Assembly (NCBI RefSeq): GCF_003666015.1
Contig: NZ_QPLT01000004.1
Span: 62,001-126,000 of the forward strand
DNA length: 64,000 nucleotides
Source: Halorubrum sp. Atlit-26R
Lineage (GTDB): Archaea; Halobacteriota; Halobacteria; Halobacteriales; Haloferacaceae
Direction of reading: 5' to 3'
Shown in pieces: positions 34,051 through 42,504 of this stretch. The position numbers were made by a program, and so were the translations under genes. Within the stretch, counting starts at the first letter, position 1. Each line of letters starts with the position of its first letter. Under the pieces are notes generated by a model. The model made no database searches. It was not told the DNA's origin and worked only from the letters and a program-made list of their open reading frames with translations.

Positions 34051-34821
34051 GTGTTCGCCGAGCTCACGACGCTGGTGCCGCGGTGGGTCCTCTGGGGGAT
34101 CGGCCTCGGGATCGCCGCCACCGGGGTGGTCGCGCTCGCCTTCTACCTCGGCGACCGGTTCGTGCCGGCTCCGGCCGCGTCGGCCGGTCGCCGCGGCGCC
34201 GCCGGCGACGAGCGCCGCCGCCGCGAGATCCGGACGTACCTGACCGCGGCCGGCGAGCGGTTCGCGGAGGACCACGCCTTCGACGACGTCTCCGTTCCCT
34301 TCTACCTCCCGGAGCGCGGCGTCGCCATCACCTTCGACGCGCACGACTACTTCCGCTTAGAGGGCGAGGGCGTCTACACCGTCCTCTGCGAACACGAGAT
34401 GCCGGGCCGCGGGCTCGGCCGCCGGCTCCCGTTCGACGTCGACGAGCCCGACTGGGCGACCGACGAGTCCGGTTCGGGGGGCGACCGCACCGGTCGGTTC
34501 GGCGGCGGCCACTTCGGCGGTGCCCGCTCCGCCACCGGCCGCTCGACCGGCCCCTCACGGCCGGGCGGCCGCGCCGGCCGCGCCGACCCCGTCGGCGACG
34601 CCTTCGACGAGCTCGGCGTCTCGCGCGACGCAGACCTCGACGCGGTGAAGGGCGCCTACCGCGAGCGCGTCAAGGAGACGCACCCCGATCAGGGCGGCGA
34701 CGAGGAGTCGTTCCGGCGCGTCCGCGAGGCGTACGCGACCGCCCGCAACCACGTCGACGGCGGTCCGGCCGACCGGGACGCGGACCGCCGCCGCGAGCGC
34801 TCGACCGGGTACGGGCGGTGA
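34051..34821 (+). CDS. Membrane-anchored J-domain protein
   Basis: 256 residues. GTG start. One membrane helix near 11-30 (VLWGIGLGIAATGVVALAF), a cytoplasmic beta region, a Gly/Arg/Ser linker (150-180) and a C-terminal J domain with HPDQGGDEESFRRVREAY, including the HPD motif that stimulates DnaK. It ends overlapping the next start (GTGA), so it is in an operon with the metallophosphoesterase. It probably recruits DnaK to the membrane. Confidence 0.85.
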   Translation: MFAELTTLVPRWVLWGIGLGIAATGVVALAFYLGDRFVPAPAASAGRRGAAGDERRRREIRTYLTAAGERFAEDHAFDDVSVPFYLPERGVAITFDAHDYFRLEGEGVYTVLCEHEMPGRGLGRRLPFDVDEPDWATDESGSGGDRTGRFGGGHFGGARSATGRSTGPSRPGGRAGRADPVGDAFDELGVSRDADLDAVKGAYRERVKETHPDQGGDEESFRRVREAYATARNHVDGGPADRDADRRRERSTGYGR

Positions 34822-35591
34822 CGAGAGTGGGCGCCGACGTCGAGGCCGACGACGGGACCGGGTTCTCCGACGTCTCGTTCGCGGAGCGCGCCGTGTACCT
34901 CTCGGACGCCGACGCGCTCGTCGTCGCCGACCTCCACGCGGGCCGGGGCGAGGCCTCCGCCGTCTCGCTCCCGCTCGGCGAGCGCGCCGACCTCGTCGAC
35001 CGGCTCGGGGCGCTCCTCGACCGGTTCGACCCCGGAACGGTCGTCGTCGCCGGCGACGCGGCCCACACCTTCGACCGGGTCACCGACCGGGCGCTCGGGA
35101 CCCTGAACGCGCTCCGCGACCGCTGCGAGGCGAGCGGCGCCGCCCTCGAACTCGCCGCTGGGAACCACGACGCCGCGCTCGCGAACGCGTGGGACGGTCC
35201 GGTCCGCGAGGAACTGGTCCTGAACGAGGGCGACGGCTCCGACGACGACGCCGCCGGCCGGCCGCGGACCGTCGTCTGCCACGGCCACGAGGCGCCGTCG
35301 ACGGCGGCGGACCGGTACGTGATCGGCCACGTCCACCCGACGATCGAGATCGAGGGCGACCGCCGCCCCTGCGTCCTCCGCGGCGAGGGGACCTACCGCG
35401 GCGCCGACCTCCTCGTGTTGCCCGCGTTCACCCGGCTCGCCGCCGGCGTCCCGGTCAACGACGCGGCGACCGCGGGCCTCGACACGCCGCTCGTCACCGA
35501 CGCGGCCGCGCTCGCCCCGACCGTGTACGACCCGGATCGCGGGGAACCGCTCCGGTTCCCGCCGCTGGGCGCGTTCGACCGGCTGCTGTGA
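34818..35591 (+). CDS. Calcineurin-like metallophosphoesterase
   Basis: 257 residues. GTG start overlapping the upstream stop. Metal motifs in order: VVADLHAGRGE, VVVAGDAAHTFD, LAAGNHDAA, VCHGHEAP and VIGHVHP. This resembles the archaeal PH0037-type phosphoesterases sometimes linked to ligase-associated DNA repair. Substrate unknown. Confidence 0.85.
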   Translation: MTRVGADVEADDGTGFSDVSFAERAVYLSDADALVVADLHAGRGEASAVSLPLGERADLVDRLGALLDRFDPGTVVVAGDAAHTFDRVTDRALGTLNALRDRCEASGAALELAAGNHDAALANAWDGPVREELVLNEGDGSDDDAAGRPRTVVCHGHEAPSTAADRYVIGHVHPTIEIEGDRRPCVLRGEGTYRGADLLVLPAFTRLAAGVPVNDAATAGLDTPLVTDAAALAPTVYDPDRGEPLRFPPLGAFDRLL

Positions 35592-35689
35592 CCCTCTCTC
35601 TCGGGACCGACTCGCGGCTCCGGTATTCGCGGCCCGACGACGGAGTTCGTAACGAACGTTTATGTGAATTCCGCGCGAGTCTCTCACAC

Positions 35690-36730
35690 ATGCGAGCAGC
35701 CAGACTCCACGAGTACACCGACGACATGAGCGAGGGGCTCACCATCGACGAGGTAGACCGGCCGGCGGCGACGGGGCCGGACGACGTGATAGTCGAGGTC
35801 GAGGGCGCGGGGTGGTGTCAGACTGACAACCACATCATCGAGGGGATGTGGGCCGAGTACGTCCCGCAGGAGCTCCCGATGACCTTGGGCCACGAGAACG
35901 CCGGCACCGTCGTCGAGACCGGCGATAACGTGGATCTGGTCTCGCCCGGCGACCCGGTGATCTGTCACCCGGTCCAGACCTGCGGCACGTGTCGCCCCTG
36001 CCGGCTCGGCGAGACGATGTACTGCGAGAACGACGCGTTCAACGGGCTCACCACCGACGGCGGCTTCGCCGAGTACCTCCACACCAGCGAGCGCTCGGTG
36101 ATCCCGCTCCCGTCCGGGGTCGAGCCGATCGACATCGCGCCCCACGCGGACGCCGGCATCACCGCCTACCACGCCGCGAAGAAGGCGGTCGCCGACCTGA
36201 ACCCCGGCGACCACGCGGTCGTCATCGGCGTCGGCGGCCTCGGGCACATCGGCCTCCAGTGTCTCGACGCGATGAGCGCGGCCCGGGTCACCGCGGTCGA
36301 CCTGAAGGAGTCGGCGCTGAATCTGGCCGACGGCTACGGCGCCGACCACCTGATCAATCCCGGCGAGGACGACGTCGCGGAAGAGATCGAGGCGATCACG
36401 GACGGCACGGGCGCGGCGCAGGTGCTCGACTTCGTCGGCGAGGACGTGACGACCTCGTACGCCCCCGATATCACCGCCGTCGGCGGCGACCACCACATCA
36501 TCGGCTACGGCGGCCACGTCCACGAGCCGTCGCAGGCGCTGGTGAACGGCGAGTTCTCCTTCGTCGGCAACATCGTCGGCCGGTACGCCGAGCTCCAGGA
36601 GCTCGTCGCGCTCGTCGAGCAGGGCGACGTCGACCTCCACACCAGCCGGTACGATCTCGGCGAGATCAACGCGGTCGCCGAGAAGCTCGAACACCGCGAG
36701 ATCGACGGACGCGCCGTCATCACGCCCTGA
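35690..36730 (+). CDS. adh: Zinc-dependent medium-chain alcohol dehydrogenase
   Basis: 346 residues. The catalytic zinc site comprises Cys in GWCQTDNH and His-Glu in LGHENAGTV. The structural zinc loop is CGTCRPCRLGETMYC. The NAD-binding segment is VVIGVGGLGHIGLQCLDAM with Asp after it (VTAVDLKES), which suggests NAD. A TATA-like stretch (CGTTTATG near 35658) precedes the ATG at 35690. Probably acts on aliphatic alcohols or aldehydes. Confidence 0.9.
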   Translation: MRAARLHEYTDDMSEGLTIDEVDRPAATGPDDVIVEVEGAGWCQTDNHIIEGMWAEYVPQELPMTLGHENAGTVVETGDNVDLVSPGDPVICHPVQTCGTCRPCRLGETMYCENDAFNGLTTDGGFAEYLHTSERSVIPLPSGVEPIDIAPHADAGITAYHAAKKAVADLNPGDHAVVIGVGGLGHIGLQCLDAMSAARVTAVDLKESALNLADGYGADHLINPGEDDVAEEIEAITDGTGAAQVLDFVGEDVTTSYAPDITAVGGDHHIIGYGGHVHEPSQALVNGEFSFVGNIVGRYAELQELVALVEQGDVDLHTSRYDLGEINAVAEKLEHREIDGRAVITP

Positions 36731-36793
36731 GAAGGGACAAGCCGGCGTTTCACCCACGGCAAGAGCTTTAGCCGGCGTGGGTGATGTCGGGGT

Positions 36794-37276
36794 ATGGACA
36801 GTTCTCCCCCGTCCGCGACCGGTGCGCGCTCTTCTCGACGCTGGTCGCTCTTCGCCGGCGCCTACGCGTTCTGTTGTGCCGCGTTCACCGCCTCCCTGCT
36901 CTCCACCGTGCTCGACCTCTTCGGCGAGGTGATCGGCCTTCCGACCGCGCTCGTCGTGCCGATCCTCGCGGCCCCGGCGCTGTTCGCCGGCGCCATCGTC
37001 TGGTGGGCGCTCGTCGAGCGCCGCGGGACGGTCACGTACCTCCGGGGGGCCGCGTTCGGCCTGCTCACGGCGCTCGTCACCGGAATCCTCTGGACCGCCC
37101 GGTTCGTCTCCGTCTGGAGCCCGGAGATGCTCGCGGCGGGTCCCGTGCGGCTGCTCGTCGGGTTCGTGTTCGCCGCGGTCGCCGTCGCGGGCGCCGTCGT
37201 CGGCCTCCCGATCACGTACGTCCGCCGGCGGAGCCGAGGGGCGTCCGACGGCCCCGCGACCGCTAACTCCTTGTGA
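36794..37276 (+). CDS. Four-helix membrane protein, unknown function
   Basis: 160 residues with four likely membrane helices: LFAGAYAFCCAAFTASLLS, ALVVPILAAPALFAGAIVW, GAAFGLLTALVTGILWT, and LLVGFVFAAVAVAGAVVGLP. The N-terminal tail is Ser/Arg-rich. No catalytic motif. Lies between adh and the E1-alpha gene. Confidence 0.7.
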   Translation: MDSSPPSATGARSSRRWSLFAGAYAFCCAAFTASLLSTVLDLFGEVIGLPTALVVPILAAPALFAGAIVWWALVERRGTVTYLRGAAFGLLTALVTGILWTARFVSVWSPEMLAAGPVRLLVGFVFAAVAVAGAVVGLPITYVRRRSRGASDGPATANSL

Positions 37277-37298
37277 CGCCGGCCCACATCCTTCGCCC

Positions 37299-38459
37299 AT
37301 GGACGAGAACGGCGCCGACGCCGACGCGTCCGGCCGCGACGACGCGACCGATCCCCTCGCCGACGAGGACGTCTACCGCGTTCTGGGACCGGACGGCACT
37401 CCCCTGCCGGACGCGACGGTCCCGGACCTGTCGGACGAACGGTTCCGCGCGATCTACCGCGACTTGGTCACCACGCGGCGGTTCGACGAGCGCGCGGTGA
37501 GCCTCCAGCGACAGGGGCGGATCGGGACGTACGCGCCCTGCGCGGGCCAAGAAGGGTCGGCGGTCGGTTCGACGCACGCGCTCGCGGCCGACGACCTGAT
37601 CAGCTACCAGTACCGCGAGCACGGGGCGGTCGTCGTCCGCGATCTGCTCTCGGAGTACCTCCCGTACTGGATGGGCCACGAGTCCGGGACGGAGGCGATC
37701 GCCGAGGGCAACGTCTTCCCGTTGAACATCGGGATCGCGGCGCACCTCCCGCACGCGGTCGGCGCCGCGTGGGCGTTCGACTACCGCGACGAGGACCGGG
37801 TCGTCGCCTGTCACTTCGGCGACGGCGCGACGAGCGAGGGCGACTTCCACGAGGCGATGAACTTCGCGGGCGTCTTCGACACGCCGACGATATTCTGCTG
37901 TCACAACAACGGCTGGGCCATCTCGATTCCGAGGGAGCGACAGACCGCGAGCGCGACGTTCGCCCAGAAGGCGAGCGCCTACGGCTTCGACGGCGTCCGC
38001 GTCGACGGGATGGACCCGCTCGCGAGCTACGCGGTCACGCGGGAATCGGCCGAGCGCGCGCGGGGTCCCAGTTCTGAGACCGACACCGATCACCCCCGCC
38101 CCGTCCTCATCGAGTTCGTCGAGTACCGCTTCGGCGCGCACACGACCGCCGACGACCCGACCGCCTACCGCGACCCCGACGACGTGGACCCGTGGCGCGC
38201 GCTCGACCCGCTCGACCGGATGGAGGCGTTCCTCCGCGAGACCGGGCGGATCGACGACGAGGGGGTCGCGGCGATTCGCGACGAGGCGGACGACGTCGTC
38301 GCCGACGCGATCGATTTCGCGGAGTCGATCGAGGCCGAGCCGAGCGACATGTTCGAGCACGCGTACGCCGAGCTCCCGTCCGAGGTCCGCCGCCAGCGCG
38401 ACGACCTGCTCGCGGCCGTCGAGGAGCACGGCGAGGACGCGTTCCTCCGCGAGGAGTAG
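37299..38459 (+). CDS. 2-oxo acid dehydrogenase E1 component, alpha subunit
   Basis: 386 residues. Thiamine diphosphate-binding motif GDG...NN is clear (HFGDGATSEGDFHEAMNF then CCHNNGWAISIP). An N-terminal acidic leader and FRAIYRDLVTTRRFDERAVSLQRQG match E1-alpha of pyruvate or branched-chain 2-oxo acid dehydrogenases. The beta subunit, E2 and E3 are not adjacent, so its partner must be elsewhere. Substrate is not decided by the sequence. Confidence 0.88.
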   Translation: MDENGADADASGRDDATDPLADEDVYRVLGPDGTPLPDATVPDLSDERFRAIYRDLVTTRRFDERAVSLQRQGRIGTYAPCAGQEGSAVGSTHALAADDLISYQYREHGAVVVRDLLSEYLPYWMGHESGTEAIAEGNVFPLNIGIAAHLPHAVGAAWAFDYRDEDRVVACHFGDGATSEGDFHEAMNFAGVFDTPTIFCCHNNGWAISIPRERQTASATFAQKASAYGFDGVRVDGMDPLASYAVTRESAERARGPSSETDTDHPRPVLIEFVEYRFGAHTTADDPTAYRDPDDVDPWRALDPLDRMEAFLRETGRIDDEGVAAIRDEADDVVADAIDFAESIEAEPSDMFEHAYAELPSEVRRQRDDLLAAVEEHGEDAFLREE

Positions 38460-38533
38460 CGTCGACCGCGAGGCGGTGCCGCCCGCGGTCCGAGGACCAG
38501 CACGCCTATTGGTCCGCCGGGAAGTGTGCCCGC

Positions 38534-38716
38534 ATGAACGACGCCGCCCTCCGGAGCCGCCTCGACGCGATCCTCCTCCTGCTGGCGACGAACGCGCTCC
38601 TCCTGTTCGGGATCGGGTTCCGGTACGCGAGGGAGATCACGGTGGGGGTCGCCGTCCTCGCCGCGCTCCTCGGGTACGGGTTCGTCCGGGGACGGCGGTC
38701 CGGCGCGCCGCCGTGA
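38534..38716 (+). CDS. Small two-helix membrane protein
   Basis: 60 residues from the ATG at 38534. Two hydrophobic segments (ILLLLATNALLLFGIGF and VGVAVLAALLGYGFV) and a basic C-terminus. Such short membrane proteins are common in haloarchaea. No further call possible. Confidence 0.6.
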   Translation: MNDAALRSRLDAILLLLATNALLLFGIGFRYAREITVGVAVLAALLGYGFVRGRRSGAPP

Positions 38717-38747
38717 GACGCGCACGGCACGGTGCGGCCCGTTCCGG

Positions 38748-40070
38748 TTACAGGTGGTCGGCCGCCGCGTCGGCCGCCTTCCGTCCGCTCTCTAGGGCGC
38801 CCTGAATCGACGACCACTCCGTGTAGTCGCCGGCGAGCGTCACCGGTCCGTCGGGGTCGTCGACGTCCGGGAGATCGGCGTGAATCCCGGGCGGCTGCGC
38901 GAACTGCGCGAACCGGATACGGTGGACGTCGAGCGTCTCCAGCCCGGAGAAGTCGCGCTCGGGGAACCACGCGTCGAGGGCGTCGCGGACGTCGTCGCGG
39001 AGGGCCTCGGCGTTGCGGTCGAGCGCGTCCTCGCCGAGGAACGTCGCCGCGAGCAGCGCGCGGTCGTCCGGAGCGTACTCTGGCGCGACCTCGGACATCG
39101 GGACCACGGCGTTGGGCGACTCGCTCGCGGCGTTGAGCAGGATGCGCTCGCCCGTCTCGAACGACTCGCCCGCGGGGAGCGCGTACCAGCCGGTGACGTT
39201 CGGGACGCCCTCCGTGGGAACCGACTCGACGCCCGTGAGTCGCCGGGCCTCGGGCGGGGAGGCCGCGACGACGACGGCGTCCGTCTCGCGGGTCGAGCCG
39301 TCCGCGAGTTCGACGGTGGCGCCGTCGGCGTCGGCGGAGCCGGACCGGAAGGGGATCCGGCCCTGTCCCGCGATCCGGACGGCCTCCACGTCCTCGCCGG
39401 TGTGGATTTCGACCCCGGCCTCGCGGGCGCGGTCGGCGAGCGCGGCGGGGAGCGCGGCCATCCCCTCGGCGGGGACGCCGATCGACCCGCGGCCCATCGC
39501 GCGGAACGTGTACTCGAAGACGTGCTTCGAGGTCGACAGGGTTCGATCAAGGGTGATCCCGCCGTAGAACGGCTCGACGAAGTTCTCGACGTAGTCGTCG
39601 GCGAACCCCCAGTCGCGGAGGTACTCGCGGATCGAGGCGTCGGGGCCGACGAAGAACTCGTCCTCGTCGCGGTTCGCGAGGTCGTACCGGAGCGCGAGCG
39701 TCCGGAGCTTGTCGGAGAAGGAGACCCCGTCGTTCAGGAGTGAGGGGAGCGCGGACAGCGGGTCGCGGAGCGGGTCCCCGAGCGTCGAGCGCGAGCCCGG
39801 TCGGCAGATCGTTGCACCGGGCGCGAACGTCCGGAGGTCGAGGGCGTCGAGCCCGTCGGCGCCCAGTTCGCGCGCGACGGCGGGGTAGCTGGAGAAGAGG
39901 ACCTGGAAGCCGCGGTCGAGGGTGAAGCCGTCGACCGTCTCCGTCCGCACGCGCCCGCCGACCTCGGGGCGTCGCTCGTACAGCGTCACGTCCGCGCCCG
40001 CCTCGGCGAGCCGCGTCGCCGCGACCAGCCCCGCCAGTCCGCCGCCGACGACCGTGGCGTCTCCGTTCAT
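38748..40070 (-). CDS. FAD-dependent amine oxidase/desaturase-like protein
   Basis: 440 residues. The N-terminal FAD dinucleotide motif (VVGGGLAGLVAATRLAEAG) and the following YERRPEVGGRVRTE are classic. The C-terminal LAGDYTEWSSIQGALESGR closes the FAD site. It belongs to the amine oxidase/protoporphyrinogen oxidase/phytoene desaturase superfamily. Substrate unknown; a carotenoid or isoprenoid role is possible. Divergent from the gene at 40169. Confidence 0.85.
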   Translation of the reverse strand: MNGDATVVGGGLAGLVAATRLAEAGADVTLYERRPEVGGRVRTETVDGFTLDRGFQVLFSSYPAVARELGADGLDALDLRTFAPGATICRPGSRSTLGDPLRDPLSALPSLLNDGVSFSDKLRTLALRYDLANRDEDEFFVGPDASIREYLRDWGFADDYVENFVEPFYGGITLDRTLSTSKHVFEYTFRAMGRGSIGVPAEGMAALPAALADRAREAGVEIHTGEDVEAVRIAGQGRIPFRSGSADADGATVELADGSTRETDAVVVAASPPEARRLTGVESVPTEGVPNVTGWYALPAGESFETGERILLNAASESPNAVVPMSEVAPEYAPDDRALLAATFLGEDALDRNAEALRDDVRDALDAWFPERDFSGLETLDVHRIRFAQFAQPPGIHADLPDVDDPDGPVTLAGDYTEWSSIQGALESGRKAADAAADHL

Positions 40071-40168
40071 ACGTCGAGTATCGGGTCGCGGGTTTATAAG
40101 CGGCCGCGGGATCGGCTCGCGGACGTCGCGGTGACCACGCTTTTGCCGGGGCCGCGCGAGTTTTACGC

Positions 40169-40735
40169 GTGGATCGAGTCGCGTTCGGTCGGTGGCTGTC
40201 CCTCGCCCTCGTCCCGCTCGGCGTCTGGCTGTCCGTCGACGGGTCGAACGCGGGCGCGAGCGCCGCGCTCGGCGTGCCGGTCGTCCTGTTCGGACTGGCC
40301 GGATTCGGGCTGTCGGACCGGCTGTTCGACCCGGACGCCACGCGGTCCGAGGGCGTTCTCGACGCGCGCGCTCCCGACCTCGCGCAACTCGGGGCGGCGC
40401 TGCTCGCGTTCGCGGTCTTGGCCGTCGTCTCGGGCCGAGTCGAGTCTCTCTCGACTGTCGGCGCGTCCCTCCGGTCCCCGGGTACGTCCGTTCTCGTCGC
40501 CGTCGTCGCCGGGGCGCTGCTCGGCGGCGGGATGACGGTTCTCACGTACCGATGGGGTCGGCTTCGAGCCGTGAGTCAGACGGGCTGGTTCCGAGCGATC
40601 GGCGGGACCGTCACGTTCGGGACGTACCTCGCGCTCCTCGTCGCGGCGCCCTCGTCTGCGTTCCTGTACGCCGCGGTGTACGCGGTCAGTCGGTTGATCG
40701 CGCTCTTCCGACTGCCACCCTCCTCGCAGTGGTGA
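40169..40735 (+). CDS. Multi-pass membrane protein, unknown function
   Basis: 188 residues from a GTG at 40169. About five membrane segments, including FGRWLSLALVPLGVWLSVD, VPVVLFGLAGFGLS, LGAALLAFAVLAVVSG, VLVAVVAGALLGGGMTVL, and TYLALLVAAPSSAFLYAAVY. No motif recognised. Confidence 0.65.
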   Translation: MDRVAFGRWLSLALVPLGVWLSVDGSNAGASAALGVPVVLFGLAGFGLSDRLFDPDATRSEGVLDARAPDLAQLGAALLAFAVLAVVSGRVESLSTVGASLRSPGTSVLVAVVAGALLGGGMTVLTYRWGRLRAVSQTGWFRAIGGTVTFGTYLALLVAAPSSAFLYAAVYAVSRLIALFRLPPSSQW

Positions 40736-40793
40736 AATTCCGGAGCCGGTGAGCGGTCCGGATTCAACTGTGTCGCGGTGTCGAACTCAGGCG

Positions 40794-41133
40794 TTTATAA
40801 ATCGCGAAGCGACGCGAACGCCACCGAAGCCCCAGCCGCTCGGCCGTACGTAGTCGCTTATAAACCGACGGCCGACACGAACGCCATCGAAGCCCCAGCC
40901 GGGAGGCGGGCGCACGCTCGCTGCGCTCCTCACTCGGTCGCTCACTGCGTTCGCTCCCGCGTTGCGGTGCTTGCGTCGCCTGCGCCCGCCTCCCGGCTGC
41001 CCCTTCGAGTCCCGCCCCGCACAGCACCGCGGCCTCACGCCTCCCCAGCCTCGTCGGCCTCCCTCCGGTCGGCCGACTCCCTCGCGCGTGCGACTCGCGC
41101 CCTGTCGGGCGCTCGTCGGCACGCGCCACCGCA
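40794..41133 (+). repeat. Structured dispersed element, copy B (candidate ncRNA)
   Basis: Leader TATA boxes at 40794-40802 and 40858-40864, each followed by a GAAGCCCCAGCCG box. Stem P1 has a 19-bp perfect helix: 40896-40914 with 40981-40999. The linker GGCTGCCCCTTCGAGTCCCG follows from 40995. Stem P2 is GTCGGCC/GGCCGAC (41053-41059/41071-41077). Stem P3 is GCGCGTGC/GCACGCGC (41084-41091/41119-41126) with inner GCGCCC/GGGCGC. The end is GCCACCGCA. It lies between a membrane protein gene and a PLP-fold gene. Confidence 0.75.
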
Positions 41134-41208
41134 TGATTCGGGGTGTCAGTCAACGGTGATCCGTCGCCGAGTGCGAAGCGATTAGTCGCCGCCGCCGCAA
41201 CGTTCGGT

Positions 41209-42456
41209 ATGGCTGATTTCGAGACCACGCCGGCGTTTCGGGGTTTAAAAAGTCGGGCGTCGGGACGCGTCCACGAGACCGCCGACGCGGCCGCGATCGA
41301 CGCCGACGAGCGGGCGCGCGGCCTCGATCCGGTGTACGACTACGACGCGGTCGACCCGGACGACCTGTTCGACCCCGCGGCCCGGGGCGGAAGCGGCGAC
41401 GCCCGGAGCGCGCCCGCGACCGCCCGCGGCCACTGGCGCTTCGACGCGCTCCTCCCCTTCCCGGCCGAAGACGCGCTCACCGCGGGCGAGGGCGGGACGC
41501 CGCTCGTGGCCACCGAGCGGCTCGCCGAGGAGCTCGACGTCGACGCGGTCTACGTCAAAGACGAGGGCCGGAACCCCACGGGGACCGTCCTCGACCGCGG
41601 CCTCTCGCTCGCCGTGACCGCGACCGCGAAGCGGGCCGCGGACGGCGCCGACGTGGAGCCGCTCGTCTGCGCGAGCCCGGGCAACGCCGGCCAGTCGATG
41701 GCGGCGTACGCGGGCCGGGCGGACCTGCGCTCGTACGCGTTCGTCCCCTCGCGGTGCGCCTTCTCGAACAAGTCGATGACGAACGTCCACGGCGGCGAGA
41801 TGCGCGTGGTCGGCGGGCGCTTCCCGGACGCGGCCGCGGCGGTCGACGAGCAGCTTGAGACCGACTACACCGACCTCGGCGAGTTCGCGACGCCGTACCG
41901 CCACGAGGGCGCGAAGACGGTCGCCTTCGAGCTCGTCGCCGACCTCGGCGACGCCCCCGACGTCGTCGTCGTCCCGACCGGCTCCGGCGAGGTCGTCGCC
42001 GGCGTTTATAAGGGATTCTCGGAGCTGGAGCGGGTCGGCGCGATCGACGGCACCCCGAAGGTGGTCGCCGCGCAGGCGTCGGGCTGCGCCCCGATCGCGG
42101 CCGCGGTCGAGCGCGGGCTCGACGAACCGGAGCCGTGGGAGACGCCCGACACCATCTGCGGCGAGCTGGAGATCCCCGACCCCGCGGGCGGCGCCGCTGC
42201 TGTCGAGGCGGTGACCGAGAGCGGCGGGACCGCGGTCGGCGTCGACGACGACGACATCTTGGCGAGCGCGGTCGCCGTGGCGCAGAACGAGGTCGTCGAG
42301 ATGGGCGCGGCGGGCGGCGCGGCCCCCGCCGGCGCGTGGGCGCTCTCCGAGGAGGACTTCTTCGACGGCGACGAGACCGTCGTCCTGCTCAACAGCGACG
42401 CCGGCCTGAAGACGCCGGACATCCTGCGCAGCCACCTGATGGGCCAGGGTATTTAA
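41209..42456 (+). CDS. Threonine synthase-like PLP-fold protein lacking the PLP lysine
   Basis: 415 residues of fold type II PLP enzyme. In threonine synthase the segment is NPTGSFKDRG with the Schiff-base Lys. Here it reads NPTGTVLDRG, with Leu128 (CTC at 41590-41592) in place of Lys. The rest is well kept: AFVPSRCAFSNKSM, VVVVPTGSGEVVAGVYKGF and the C-terminal Ser/Asp region. So it probably cannot form the internal aldimine. It may be a regulatory or structural paralogue, with a true threonine synthase elsewhere. Confidence 0.8.
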   Translation: MADFETTPAFRGLKSRASGRVHETADAAAIDADERARGLDPVYDYDAVDPDDLFDPAARGGSGDARSAPATARGHWRFDALLPFPAEDALTAGEGGTPLVATERLAEELDVDAVYVKDEGRNPTGTVLDRGLSLAVTATAKRAADGADVEPLVCASPGNAGQSMAAYAGRADLRSYAFVPSRCAFSNKSMTNVHGGEMRVVGGRFPDAAAAVDEQLETDYTDLGEFATPYRHEGAKTVAFELVADLGDAPDVVVVPTGSGEVVAGVYKGFSELERVGAIDGTPKVVAAQASGCAPIAAAVERGLDEPEPWETPDTICGELEIPDPAGGAAAVEAVTESGGTAVGVDDDDILASAVAVAQNEVVEMGAAGGAAPAGAWALSEEDFFDGDETVVLLNSDAGLKTPDILRSHLMGQGI

Positions 42457-42504
42457 AAGGAAACCGCCGATCCGGGCCGGGGTCGAATCCGAGACGGGGT
42501 CGAC

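Noticed and set aside
40787-41134. Minus-strand reading frame across element B
   Set aside because: Same reason; conservation is in stems and linkers, not in codons.
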